DNA from: JAEUMG01 sp963805405
Lineage (GTDB): Bacteria > Pseudomonadota > Alphaproteobacteria > Rhizobiales > Aestuariivirgaceae
Reading direction: 5' to 3'
Assembly (NCBI GenBank): GCA_963805405.1
Contig: CAWDUC010000020.1
Coordinates: forward strand, 682,001-746,000
Length of the DNA: 64,000 bases
The number at the start of each line of letters is the position of its first letter. Position 1 is the first letter of the stretch. Of the stretch, positions 46,218 through 55,631 are shown one piece after another. Made by a program: the position numbers and the translations under genes. Under the pieces are notes generated by a model. That model searched no databases and was not told where the DNA came from. It worked only from the letters and a program-made list of their open reading frames with translations.

Positions 46218-46915
46218 ACGCGCTCACCGTCAGCGACATCGACGTATCCTATGGCGCCGCTCGAGCGCTGAGAAAAGTATCGCTCGGCGTCGAGACCGGC
46301 AAGGTGACCTGCCTTCTCGGCCGCAACGGTGTCGGGAAATCGACCCTCCTGCGCACAATCGTCGGCCATCTTCGCCAGACGCACGGGACAATCGCACTCG
46401 GACAAGCGGATATCTCCGCACTCAAACCGTTCGAGCGCGCGAGGCTGGGCGTCGCCTACGTGCCGCAAGGCCGCGAGGTCTTTCCCCTGCTGACGGTGAA
46501 GGAAAACCTCGAGACCGGCTACGCCAAACTACCGGCATCGGAGCGCAAGCTTCCGGCTGAGATTTTTGAACTCTTTCCGGTGCTGTCCACCATGCTTGGG
46601 CGGCGCGGCGGCGATCTTTCAGGTGGGCAGCAACAGCAACTTGCCATCGCGCGGGCCTTGGTAACCAAACCAAAGCTGCTCTTGCTGGATGAACCTACCG
46701 AGGGCATCCAACCCTCGATCATCAAGGATATCGGGCGGGCAATTTCGTTTCTCCGCAACAAGGGCGGCATAGGTATCTTGCTTGTAGAGCAATATTACGA
46801 GTTCGCCCGCGAGCTTGCCGACAAGATCTGCGTTATCGACCGTGGTGAAATTGTCGTCTCAGGCAATGCAAGCGAACTCGATGAGGCCGAGATCAAGCGG
46901 CACCTGACGGTCTAG
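46214..46915 (+). CDS. urtE: urea ABC transporter ATPase UrtE
   Basis: LivF-type ATPase, 233 residues. Walker A GRNGVGKST, signature DLSGGQQQQLAIARAL, Walker B LLLLDEPTEGIQPS, and LLVEQYYEFA for the H-loop region (Gln where many ATPases have His, as is usual in LivF proteins). Last gene of the operon; urease genes, often next, do not follow. The convergent helix-hairpin-helix gene ends nine bases later. Confidence 0.95.
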   Translation: MNALTVSDIDVSYGAARALRKVSLGVETGKVTCLLGRNGVGKSTLLRTIVGHLRQTHGTIALGQADISALKPFERARLGVAYVPQGREVFPLLTVKENLETGYAKLPASERKLPAEIFELFPVLSTMLGRRGGDLSGGQQQQLAIARALVTKPKLLLLDEPTEGIQPSIIKDIGRAISFLRNKGGIGILLVEQYYEFARELADKICVIDRGEIVVSGNASELDEAEIKRHLTV

Positions 46916-46924
46916 GCACGGCAG

Positions 46925-47458
46925 TCAATTCGGCGCACTGACGCCCTGTTTGCGGCGACCGCTGCCATACAGGCGCTCGAACTCCTCCTCCTTACCTTCA
47001 GCAAGCAGTCCGGCCTGTAGGATCCACTCTTCGCGGATGATCCGCCCATTGAATTTAAGATGATCGTCGACCCAGGCGACTTCCTCATCGCTCCAACCAG
47101 CGATCTGGTCGAAATGGAAGAAGCCGAGACTGTGCAGCGTGCGCTCGTTTTTGGGACCGATGCCGCTTATCCGCTGCAGATTGTCGGCCTTTCCACTCCT
47201 TGCCTGAGCAATGCCTTTCGGACGCTCGGCCTTGGAGGCGTGGGCTTGATCAATCCGCGTTGTCGCTGGCGTATCGGCCGCTTCGAATTCGACCGGCTCG
47301 AGAATATGATCTGCATCGTCGATGTTGCCAGACTTAGGTTCCCGCGTAGCGGGTGTAGCTTTGCCAATGCTCAGCGCCCGGGCAATGCTGCCCAGCAAGC
47401 ACCCGATGAAAAAGGCAAGGAGTATCCACAGAACCAGTTCAAGAATGAGATGCGACAT
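46925..47458 (-). CDS. membrane-anchored helix-hairpin-helix domain protein
   Basis: 177 residues. One N-terminal transmembrane helix (residues 3-24, with a Gly/Cys pair GCLLG), a polar and probably disordered middle (30-90), and a C-terminal domain starting DNLQRISGIGPKNERTLHSL, then GFFHFDQIAGWSDEEV: the helix-hairpin-helix-like module seen in COG3743 and at the end of some alphaproteobacterial L21 proteins. Its function is unknown. Third gene of an operon with the OmpA/Ig protein and the micropeptide (12-base gap). Confidence 0.78.
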   Translation of the reverse strand: MSHLILELVLWILLAFFIGCLLGSIARALSIGKATPATREPKSGNIDDADHILEPVEFEAADTPATTRIDQAHASKAERPKGIAQARSGKADNLQRISGIGPKNERTLHSLGFFHFDQIAGWSDEEVAWVDDHLKFNGRIIREEWILQAGLLAEGKEEEFERLYGSGRRKQGVSAPN

Positions 47459-47470
47459 GCTGCACCGACT

Positions 47471-47596
47471 CTAAGGCTTCGAGGGCATGTAGGTGCGCCA
47501 GCCGACATAGACTCCGAGGCCCAGCGCAATCAGCACCCATATCCAGTTATGCTGGACGACGATCCAACTATCCTTGAAATTCCAAAAATCTTCCAT
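47471..47596 (-). CDS. 41-residue single-span membrane peptide
   Basis: A small ORF MEDFWNFKDSWIVVQHNWIW..., 41 codons plus stop. It has one hydrophobic helix (about residues 18-33, WIWVLIALGLGVYVGW) with a Trp-rich N-terminal side and a basic end (RTYMPSK). An AGAAGG site lies before the ATG. It is spaced 13 bases after the giant OmpA gene and 12 bases before the helix-hairpin-helix gene, which argues for real translation. No known family recognised. Confidence 0.68.
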   Translation of the reverse strand: MEDFWNFKDSWIVVQHNWIWVLIALGLGVYVGWRTYMPSKP

Positions 47597-47609
47597 CCCA
47601 CTGCCTTCT

Positions 47610-50600
47610 TCAGTTGAGGATCTTGAATTCAATCCGCCGGTTTACCGTTCGGCCCTGTTCGGTACCGTTGTCCGCGAGTGGTGACGATTCGCCGTAGCCC
47701 TTGGCAATCAATCTTGCGCCCTCGACACCCGCCGCGATCATCGCATCACGCACCGCAACCGCGCGATGCTCGCTGAGCGCCAGATTGTATTCGGCGGAGC
47801 CGGTCGAGTTGGTGTGACCGCCGATCTCTATCGTCTTGTCGGGGCAACTCGGGGCGATTGCGGCGAGTTTGGCGATCGTGGCGAGGCTTACCTCGTGAAG
47901 CTGGGCTGCGTCAGATCCGAACCGAATGCCTTCTACCGTCAGAAGCGTGTTGAACTCGCTCTGGCAATCGATGGGTGCTGTATCGGGTACCGGTTTCGCC
48001 TCCTCCACACCCTTCACGAGGATCTCGAATTTGGTCTGATCCGAAGAGATGCGGTCGCGCCCGTCCTTGGTCGTTACGACCACATCATAACTACCCGGAT
48101 CAAGGGTCTTTGTCAGACCCAGCGTCCAGTTGCCATTCCCGTCGCTGCGCAAGGCACGATCCGTGCCCAGAACCGCCGTCGCGCCGTCGATGCCGACGCC
48201 AAGCGATACTGCATCGCCTTCAGCCCAGGTCCCGGAAACGGAAGCCGGACTGAGTTCGGTTGCCGAGAGCCGCACAGTGGGTGTCGCGGGGCCTATTGCG
48301 TCGACGATGAGTTCGTCCTTGGTCCGGTCCGTCTTGATGGTGCCGGCGGCGTCGATCGCTTCCACAACCACATCAAAGATCCCGTCTCGCAAGGGGCGGT
48401 CAAGCGTGAGGGTCCAATGCCCGGCTCCGTCCGAAACCAGGTATTCCGACTGGCCGAGCACATAGTCCTTTCCGTCCACGGATACTTTCAGGCTTTTCGC
48501 GATATCTTCTGCCCAAGTGCCAGAGAGTTTCGGGCGTGAGAGCGTTACAATTTGCGATTCGACGGTTGGGACAGGCATGTCCGCCGCAGGCTCGGGCGGT
48601 GCCGGTGGTTCGGGAGGCGCCGGCGGCTCGGGGGGTGGAGGTGCCGGCGGTTCGGGAGGCGGCGGCTCTGGTGACGGAGGTGCCGGCGGCTCGGGTGGGG
48701 CCGGTGGTTCGGGTGGCTGTGCCTGTTCCGCAACATAGAATTCCGCGGTTGACGCATCGGTCGACCGGTTTCCGTATTCATCGACTGCGGCCACCGCCAC
48801 GTCGTAAACGCCCGGCGTCAACGTGATCGTTGGCATCAAAGACCAGGTTCCGTCATTCGCCGTCAGTTCGGATGACTTCCCCAGCTCATAGGTCTTGCCG
48901 GCAAAAGTCACCGCCAGCGACTTTGTATCACCGGGCGCAAAAGTGCCGGTAATCGGAAACGCGGTGCCGACATTGACGGTCGGCGCGGCAGGCGGCGTGG
49001 TATCGATGACAATTTCGGCAACCGACGCATCGCGACTCTCATTGCCGGCGGCGTCCTTGGCCGAAACCACCACGTCGTAATAGCCATCGCGAAGCGGATC
49101 GATGATATCGAGCTTCCAAGTACCGTCCTTGGCGCTTTCCGGAGTGTAGCTTCGGCCGGCAATGCCTACAGCAATGCCGGTCGCGTCACCTGCAGGCCAA
49201 GTGCCGCTGATTGCGGGTGTTGAATCATTGCCGGCGTATTTATCGACGGTCGCGGTCGCCGGTGGCGTCGTATCGATGACGATCTCCGCCACCGAGGTAT
49301 CTCGGGATTTATTGCCGTAGCGATCGGCGGAGACGGCCACTCCGTCATAATAGCCATCCGCGAGGGGCTCGGGCGCGAGCGACCACCGGCCGCCGGTTTC
49401 AATCGTCAGCGAGGGCGCGCCAGTACGCTTATACGTCTTGCCGCCGATGCTAACAGTCAGATCGGCAGCATCGCCTTCTGCCCATGTACCGGCGATCCTT
49501 GGCGTGCGCGAATTAGTGAGCTTTCTTTCGATCGTCGGCGCCGCGGGCGGCATCGTATCGACCTCGATCTCGCCGGTCGTTGTGTCTTTCACGACGTTGC
49601 CGAATTCGTCCGTGGCAGCCACCTGAACATCATAGACGCCATCGGGCAGCTTTTCCGCCGCCAACAACCAGGAGCCTGTATCCGGAGCGGTCAAGGCACC
49701 GTCACGACCCAACTCATACGTCTTTGGGCCGATCGTAACAGCAAGCTTCTTGGTGGCGTTCGCGTCGAAGGTGCCGCTGATGCGCGGCTGCGGGCTGTTT
49801 CCAGCAATTGGATTCACCGTTGGCGCAAACGGCAGCGCAACAATTTCGACTGCGCGGGGACTATCGATTCGGCTGACATTGCCCGCCCGATCGGCCGTTT
49901 CGACCGCGATATCATAGCTTCCCGGCGAAAGAGGCGACGTTAGTGCAAGGGTCCAATTTCCCTTCCCGTCCGATGTCAACGCCGTCGAATTGCCAAGCGT
50001 ATACGCCTCTTTGCCGAGTTTGACCGTCAGGGCGACGGCGTCGCCCTCGGCCCACGTACCGGCGATCTTCGCTGGTGAGGTTGCACCTTTGAACGGCGCA
50101 ACGGTCGGATTGGCCGGGGGCGTGGCGTCGATGTCGATCGCACTCTTGAAAGTCTTGGACAGTGCATTTCCCGCGGCATCGACGATGTCGACCTGAATGT
50201 CCTGGCGCCCTTCAGGCAGCCGATCCGGTAGTGCCAGGTCCCAATTGCCCTTTCCGTCGGTCGTCAACCGGTCGCTCTTCTGGAGTTCGTAAACCTGGTC
50301 AGCGAGCGAAAGTTTGAGGGAAACCGCATCGCCCTCGGGCCATGTCCCGGTCAGTTTGTCAGGCGAACTCCGCGCGGTCACCGCATTCACGGTCGGTTCC
50401 GCAGGCGCCACCGTATCCACTGTCAGCTTGCCTGGGCTCTGGATGGTCGCCGTGCGCCCTGCTCCGTCAGACACCTCCACACTTATCTCATATTGTCCGT
50501 CCGCCATCGGCGCTGCCGGCACCAGTTTCCAGTTGCCGCTGCCGTCAGAGCTGAGTTCCGGATTCTCCCCAAGATTAAAGCCGCGCTCGGCCACCGTGAC

Positions 50601-51020
50601 CTTCAGGTTTTTGGCAGCGCTTTCGGGCCAGGTGCCGCGTATTTCGGGCTGGGCCTTGTTGGTAATTAACGAGGCGACGGTCGGAGGGGCCAGAGGTTCG
50701 GGCTCCGGCGGTGGCGGCGGCGGCGGCGGTGGCGGCGGGGCAACGGTAGCCAGGAGCACCGCACGGCGTATGCCATAGGTCCCGGCAACGGCCTGTGCGG
50801 CAGCGTCAATGGCTGCTTGGTCAGGCGATTCGCCGGAAATTGCCGCATCGCGTCCAGCAATCTCGATTCGCGCCCAGTCCATGCCGCCGGCTTTCGAAGC
50901 CGCGAGGGCCGATTCCTGCAAATCCTTTTCAAGGCCAGGATTGCCAATCCACCAGGCACCCAAAAACGGCAGGAGAGCCAATGGAGACCATCTAAGCCAG
51001 CGAACTGGATTTGCACTCAT
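47610..51020 (-). CDS. giant envelope protein: BON-like domain, nine Ig-like repeats, OmpA C-terminal domain
   Basis: 1136 residues. N-terminal hydrophobic segment (about 12-26), then a BON-like region (LQESALAASK to GTYGIRRAVLL, about 30-92), a run of 11 prolines, seven Ig/cadherin-like repeats of about 90 residues (each with a G-T-W/F start, D-G-x-G-x-W centre and Y-D-V-x-V strand, joined by DTTPP-like linkers), a Pro/Glu linker, two more repeats, and an OmpA peptidoglycan-binding domain (IEIGGHTNSTGSAEYNLALS). ATG 51020 follows AGGGGTG; GTG 51029 is less likely. It probably spans the periplasm, tied to peptidoglycan. First of a three-gene operon. Confidence 0.85.
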   Translation of the reverse strand: MSANPVRWLRWSPLALLPFLGAWWIGNPGLEKDLQESALAASKAGGMDWARIEIAGRDAAISGESPDQAAIDAAAQAVAGTYGIRRAVLLATVAPPPPPPPPPPPEPEPLAPPTVASLITNKAQPEIRGTWPESAAKNLKVTVAERGFNLGENPELSSDGSGNWKLVPAAPMADGQYEISVEVSDGAGRTATIQSPGKLTVDTVAPAEPTVNAVTARSSPDKLTGTWPEGDAVSLKLSLADQVYELQKSDRLTTDGKGNWDLALPDRLPEGRQDIQVDIVDAAGNALSKTFKSAIDIDATPPANPTVAPFKGATSPAKIAGTWAEGDAVALTVKLGKEAYTLGNSTALTSDGKGNWTLALTSPLSPGSYDIAVETADRAGNVSRIDSPRAVEIVALPFAPTVNPIAGNSPQPRISGTFDANATKKLAVTIGPKTYELGRDGALTAPDTGSWLLAAEKLPDGVYDVQVAATDEFGNVVKDTTTGEIEVDTMPPAAPTIERKLTNSRTPRIAGTWAEGDAADLTVSIGGKTYKRTGAPSLTIETGGRWSLAPEPLADGYYDGVAVSADRYGNKSRDTSVAEIVIDTTPPATATVDKYAGNDSTPAISGTWPAGDATGIAVGIAGRSYTPESAKDGTWKLDIIDPLRDGYYDVVVSAKDAAGNESRDASVAEIVIDTTPPAAPTVNVGTAFPITGTFAPGDTKSLAVTFAGKTYELGKSSELTANDGTWSLMPTITLTPGVYDVAVAAVDEYGNRSTDASTAEFYVAEQAQPPEPPAPPEPPAPPSPEPPPPEPPAPPPPEPPAPPEPPAPPEPAADMPVPTVESQIVTLSRPKLSGTWAEDIAKSLKVSVDGKDYVLGQSEYLVSDGAGHWTLTLDRPLRDGIFDVVVEAIDAAGTIKTDRTKDELIVDAIGPATPTVRLSATELSPASVSGTWAEGDAVSLGVGIDGATAVLGTDRALRSDGNGNWTLGLTKTLDPGSYDVVVTTKDGRDRISSDQTKFEILVKGVEEAKPVPDTAPIDCQSEFNTLLTVEGIRFGSDAAQLHEVSLATIAKLAAIAPSCPDKTIEIGGHTNSTGSAEYNLALSEHRAVAVRDAMIAAGVEGARLIAKGYGESSPLADNGTEQGRTVNRRIEFKILN
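48586..48722 (-). repeat. Pro/Glu/Ala low-complexity linker of the OmpA/Ig gene
   Basis: A run of imperfect GGxGG-TCGG-type units on the plus strand encodes PPEPPAPPEPPAPP-like repeats between the seventh and eighth Ig-like modules. Such tracts vary in length by slippage and form stiff extended spacers. Confidence 0.8.
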
Positions 51021-51520
51021 ATGTGACACCCCTCTGCCAGCCTTCTTTCGGACTGTGCCAACCGATTCTCGCCAGCGTCTTGCATCGACCGAAGCGATTC
51101 TCCGTTCCGGAAGGACTCAAAGCGCGGGAAATGACATCGATTCCCAACCCCATGACCCTTCAATCGCCTCTTCATGTATCGCATTGGGGGGGCTCTCAGA
51201 CAATGACGAGGCTGCCATAATTCCAGCAGTTGGACGCCTAGGCTGGATTGGGAACACCCTGCGATAGGTCTCCTATGTCTTTGTAATATTTAATGTTTTT
51301 ATACTTCCTCAAGAGCCTAGGACAGCACCTCGCACAGTGTTGCAAACGAGACACATGTGGCGAAATTCTGGCAAAACAGAGCTTGCATTTGTTGACCTTC
51401 GAGGGGGGACAGGCGAGTAATACTGAGTGTGCGAGGGAATCGTGCAGTCCTCCAATGCCGAACAAGCAGGGGATCGGGGGGCCAAGCTACTCAACTCCAG
51501 AGAACGTGGGAGAAACGAGA
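51021..51520. other. 500-bp divergent region between OmpA/Ig operon and porin
   Basis: No supported gene. The middle (about 51270-51310) is AT-rich (TTTGTAATATTTAATG then TATACT), unlike its surroundings, and could hold a promoter. TTGACC at 51388-51393 and TAATAC near 51418 are 20 bases or more apart, too far for a good sigma-70 promoter. The porin leader ends in GGGAGAAACGA (51508-51518). A long 5' leader for porin mRNA is likely. Confidence 0.4.
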
Positions 51521-53080
51521 ATGAAAATGTTAAAGTGGGCGCTCCTCGGTGGTGCGGCATTCGCCGTGACGGCCACTGCTGCAAAAGCTGACGAGCTCTC
51601 TGATCTTAAGGCTCAGTTGGAAGTGCTGCAACAGCGGGTAACGCAGATCGAAGCTCAGCCTTCAACCTCTTTGCCGTCCGGCTACAGCCTGATGTCATTC
51701 CGCAGCGGTGGGGCTGTGTATGACGCGGTGCCTGAAAAGGCCGACATGCGCGAGCTGACGGCGGTCGACAATGGATTTACCATCGGCGTTTCGCCGACGG
51801 CGGACGTTGCTCCGGTTGCCGAAGTTACGGTATCCGGCGAAATTCGCTCGATCCTGGTCTATAACGGAAATGACGACATCCACGGCAAGTTCGAAGCCGG
51901 CTGCGATCCGTATTTCTGCGGCGAAGACGACTTCGTCTCTCAGAAGTTCAAGATCAAGGACAGCGACGACAATCTCGACGTTCAGGTCCGTGGCCGTCTC
52001 GTCGTGACGGGCAAGGCCGAAACGGCTGTTGGCGAAGTCGGCGGCCGTATCCGTCTCCAGGCGGGCAACCCGTTCGATGACAACAATGGCGTCCAGATGA
52101 ACCAAGCCTATGCTTGGTGGAAGTTCTCGCCCTCATGGCAGCTCATTGCTGGTCTGTGGGATTCGACTGCGGCACCTCAGGCTGGTGTTGACTGGGACTT
52201 CACAGGCCCTGGCTACACGGGTCTCCTGGGTGACGATGGCTCGACCGAGCAGATGCGCTTGGTGTTCAACAATGGTGGTCCGGTTACTTTCGCGATCGCT
52301 CTTGAAGACAACGAAAGCGATGACTTCTGCACGGGTACCTCTGCACTCGGCGGCATCAGCCAAGCTCCGACAGTCTGCTACTCGTCATATGCCAATGCAT
52401 TTGGCGAGCAGTTTGGCGTGGCCATCGGCGGCACCAATGTCGGTAACGACCTCGGTGACGTCCCGGCGGTTGCCGGCTATATCGCCTACGACGCGGAAGG
52501 CGTGTTCCTGCAGTTGACTGGTTTGTGGGAACAGGATGACCGTAATTACACCTACTACCTCCTGAGCCCATTTGCTGATGAACTATCGGACCTCTATTCA
52601 AAGAAGAACAAGGCTGACGACAACTGGTTCGTCGGTGCGGGTGCCCGCTTCGGTCTCGGCGATGTCGCGACTGTGACGGCTGCCGGCTTCTGGGGCGAAG
52701 GTTATCAGGATGCTGTCTACACGCTGATCGGCCCGGATGATCAATACTGGGGCGCCAGCTTGGGTCTCATCGCCAATGTCGGCGAAGCGAGCCGGTTGGA
52801 AATCGGTGGTGCTTACTTCAAGAACAAGGATGCCTACTTCGGTTTCCTGGACGACTCCTGGCAGGCGACTGCCGGTTGGTTCTGGGATCCGGTCAGCCAG
52901 GTTACCGTGTTCGTCACGGGTAGCTATGCTTGGCAGACCTTCAAGGGTGGCTGCGTCGGCTTCGACTTCTATCCGGATGACGCCGTTGGCTGCAAAGACG
53001 ATCCAGATGCCTATGCGAAGTTCCACGACTTCGATCAGAGCAACTGGCAGGCTTTGTTCGGCACGACCCTGCGCTTCTAG
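51521..53080 (+). CDS. outer-membrane porin
   Basis: 519 residues. The signal peptide ends near AAKADE; next is a short coiled coil (ELSDLKAQLEVLQQRVTQIE), then a beta-barrel pattern of alternating residues rich in aromatic and Gly/Asp turns, ending in phenylalanine (FGTTLRF), the C-terminal signal for BAM-mediated insertion. Resembles alphaproteobacterial trimeric porins in outline. Codon use is less GC-biased at third positions (many GGT, GCT), as in highly expressed genes. A terminator follows. Confidence 0.9.
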   Translation: MKMLKWALLGGAAFAVTATAAKADELSDLKAQLEVLQQRVTQIEAQPSTSLPSGYSLMSFRSGGAVYDAVPEKADMRELTAVDNGFTIGVSPTADVAPVAEVTVSGEIRSILVYNGNDDIHGKFEAGCDPYFCGEDDFVSQKFKIKDSDDNLDVQVRGRLVVTGKAETAVGEVGGRIRLQAGNPFDDNNGVQMNQAYAWWKFSPSWQLIAGLWDSTAAPQAGVDWDFTGPGYTGLLGDDGSTEQMRLVFNNGGPVTFAIALEDNESDDFCTGTSALGGISQAPTVCYSSYANAFGEQFGVAIGGTNVGNDLGDVPAVAGYIAYDAEGVFLQLTGLWEQDDRNYTYYLLSPFADELSDLYSKKNKADDNWFVGAGARFGLGDVATVTAAGFWGEGYQDAVYTLIGPDDQYWGASLGLIANVGEASRLEIGGAYFKNKDAYFGFLDDSWQATAGWFWDPVSQVTVFVTGSYAWQTFKGGCVGFDFYPDDAVGCKDDPDAYAKFHDFDQSNWQALFGTTLRF

Positions 53081-53102
53081 CCTAAACTACTCTCTGGATG
53101 TT

Positions 53103-53137
53103 GGACGGCCTGCAGCAATGCGGGCCGTCTTTTTTTG
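53103..53137 (+). terminator. rho-independent terminator after the porin
   Basis: GACGGCC (53104-53110) and GGCCGTC (53123-53129) pair around a 12-base loop and are followed by seven T. A classic terminator 22 bases past the porin stop. Confidence 0.9.
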
Positions 53138-53209
53138 CCACCAATTCTTCTTCGCAAGATGGCTGCTTCCGTTCTTGTTGCTGCCGCAAAGCTTTGTTAT
53201 GTGATCTGC

Positions 53210-54025
53210 ATGAGATGGCGAGCAATTGGCGCCCTTTGCTTGACAGGCTTGGTTGGGGCTTGTGCCAGTAATCAGGTCTTCGAAGAGGACCGCAGCTACA
53301 TGGTCACCGGGGAGGCTACGCCTGCATCCGTAACGGCGATGCGCGGCCTTTTGAAACAGACAGGCCCCTCCTACGTTACCCTGACCGTCTCGGAATCTCA
53401 CAAGCGGAACAAGAGCGCCGAAAGCGACCCTGCCTTGGCCGTATCATCGGGTAGCGGGTTCGTGGTCGACAAATCCGGCTATATCCTCACCGCGGCGCAT
53501 GTCGCCATGCAGAAAGGATATACTGTCACGGCGCGGGGGTCCGACGGGCGTCTTTACTCCGGCAAGGTTGTGGCGATCCGACCCAACAACGACATGGCGC
53601 TGATCAAGCTCAGCGGTTTCGAGGGCAGCCCGGCACATCCGACTGGGGATCCTTGTCTGACGAAGAACGAAACCGTTTTCTCGCTTGGTAAGCCGCATGC
53701 GCAGGGCGACACCGCGCGAATTGGTCAAGTCGAGACCATGCATTTCGGCCGCGCCGTCCAGTATGGACCATTCGGATACCCCGATGCGATGGTTCTGCGG
53801 ATGTCGACGCAGAAAGGCGAATCAGGCGGGCCAGTGTTCAACCAGTCGGGTGAACTCACCGGCATGGTTGTCAGCACGCTATCTGACGGCAATGGTCGTC
53901 CGCTCAATCTTGCGCATGCCCTGCCGAGCACAAGCCTGGCAGACTTCCTGTGTAGCTCTATTAGCTGTTCAGCGAACTGGCGTGCCCTCGCGAACAAGAA
54001 CACCCAAACCTGCCCCCAGTCCTAA
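53210..54025 (+). CDS. trypsin-like serine protease, predicted lipoprotein
   Basis: 271 residues. The signal peptide ends in a lipobox LVGAC, so the protein should be lipid-anchored. The S1/DegP-like triad is visible: His in LTAAHVAMQ, Asp in NNDMALIKL, Ser in KGESGGPVF. No PDZ domain follows, unlike DegP. I chose ATG 53210 because it places the lipobox at a normal distance; the frame is open further upstream. Six further cysteines near the C-terminus may form disulfides. Probably a periplasmic quality-control or processing protease. Confidence 0.85.
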   Translation: MRWRAIGALCLTGLVGACASNQVFEEDRSYMVTGEATPASVTAMRGLLKQTGPSYVTLTVSESHKRNKSAESDPALAVSSGSGFVVDKSGYILTAAHVAMQKGYTVTARGSDGRLYSGKVVAIRPNNDMALIKLSGFEGSPAHPTGDPCLTKNETVFSLGKPHAQGDTARIGQVETMHFGRAVQYGPFGYPDAMVLRMSTQKGESGGPVFNQSGELTGMVVSTLSDGNGRPLNLAHALPSTSLADFLCSSISCSANWRALANKNTQTCPQS

Positions 54026-54037
54026 GGACAAAACACA

Positions 54038-55629
54038 ATGGACGTGAGAAGCGAGCTATTGCGCTCAAGCCAGATTGCCCAATCATTGCGCGCGATAACT
54101 GAATTGACGGCGCGAGGACGACTGGCCGAAGCCCGCACCATGTGCGAGCGGCTGCTGAAAAACAATCCCGACGATGCAGAGGTCCACAATCTGGCCGGCG
54201 TTGTCGCCATATCGCAGAAGCGGAAGAGCGAGGCTATGCAGCATTTTCAGTTCGCTGTCTCCCGCGAGCCGAACAATGTCGGCTATCTGAACAATCTTGG
54301 ACGCTTCTACATGAAAATGGAGCGCGTGGAACTCGCGATCCCGGTGTTCATGCGCATCACCAAGCTCGACCCGCAATATGCCAGCGCTGTCCTGGCTTTG
54401 GGTGATTTCTTCGAGAAGATGGGCAAGGCTGACAAGGGGATGCCCCATATAGAAAAATATCTTCAGACGAACCCCGACAATCTCGAAGCGCGGGTCATGC
54501 ATGCGCGTATGCTGGAGGCGGTTGGGCGTCACGGCGATGCCGAGGAGAGTTACTGGCGACTTGAAGCCATCCCCGAAACGCGCGTTCTGGCGCTTAACCG
54601 TCTTGCCTTCGTCAAGAAATATTCCGCGGCATCGCCGCTGCTCGATCGCATCGACGCGGCAATCGCCGCTCCGGGAATGGCGCCGGAGAACATCGGCGTC
54701 CTGAGTGCCGCCGCGGGAAAGATTCTTGAAGATCTCGGCGAGTATGATCGTGCCTTTGAGCGATATCTCATATCGGCAAAGCACGGAGATCTCCAACATC
54801 GATCAAGCCGAACTCGATTTCGCGTTACGAGATGCAATTGCAGCTGTTCACGCCGGAATTTTTCGCTGCACACAAGACCTATGGAAGTCCTTCAGACCTT
54901 CCGGTCCTGGTTGTTGGGATGCCGCGATCAGGGACCACTTTAACCGAACAAATCATCGCGCGTCATCCCCAGGCGGCCGGCGCCGGCGAACTCTTGCGCC
55001 TGAGAATGATGGGCAGGACTTTGGGTTTCAAGCGCGACGCCGCAGCTTTTCCAGGTGCTGCGAAGGCCATGACGCCCGAGGAGTCAAAGATACTCGCCGA
55101 CAATTATCTACAGCTCCTCAGTTTCTACGGACAGGGCAAGCGCCGCGTGGTCGACAAGCTGCCGCACAATTTCGAGATGCTCGGATTTGCAACTTTGCTA
55201 TTTCCCAATATTCACGTGGTCCATTGCAGGCGCGATCCGATCGACACCTGCCTCTCGATCTTTGTGAACAAATTCAATGAGAGCCATCGATATGCCAACG
55301 ACCTTACGTTGCTCGGGCAGCATTACCGGTACTATGCAAAACTGATGGACCACTGGAAGGCTGCATTGCCGATCTCCATTTACGACAGTCACTATGAAGA
55401 TCTGACCGGTGAACCGGAAACCAAGGTTCGCGCCCTCATCGACGCCGTCGGCTTGCCGTGGGACGATGTCTGTCTGTCGCAAGACCCGGCGAAGTCGACG
55501 GTCCTCACGCTGAGCGCATGGCAGGTCCGCCAACCCATCTACAAGACCTCGGTCAAGCGCTGGAAGCGCTTCGAGAAACATCTCGGGCCGCTCATCGACG
55601 CCCTCGGCGATCGTGCCGAGGCGGCCTGA
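54038..55629 (+). CDS. TPR-sulfotransferase fusion (frameshifts near 54.8 kb)
   Basis: About 530 residues. The N-terminal half is tetratricopeptide repeats (ERLLKNNPDDAEVHNLAGVV, then NVGYLNNLGRFYMKMERVEL and more). The C-terminal half is a sulfotransferase: PAPS 5'-phosphosulfate loop VVGMPRSGTTLTEQII and 3'-phosphate site VVHCRRDPIDTCLSIF. The two halves are in different frames; a short third-frame piece (ISNIDQAELDF) at 54790-54835 shows two compensating slips. The acceptor (sugar, protein or small molecule) is unknown. It starts 12 bases after the protease gene. Confidence 0.85.
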
Positions 55630-55631
55630 GG

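Noticed and set aside
48517..48738. Plus-strand frame encoding Gly/Ser/Ala-rich repeats
   Set aside because: It is the antisense of the Pro/Glu linker in the OmpA/Ig gene; no ribosome site and no reason for translation.
51376..51424. Porin promoter from TTGACC and TAATAC
   Set aside because: The spacing is 20 bases or more, outside the usual 16-18 range, so it is only mentioned in the region note.
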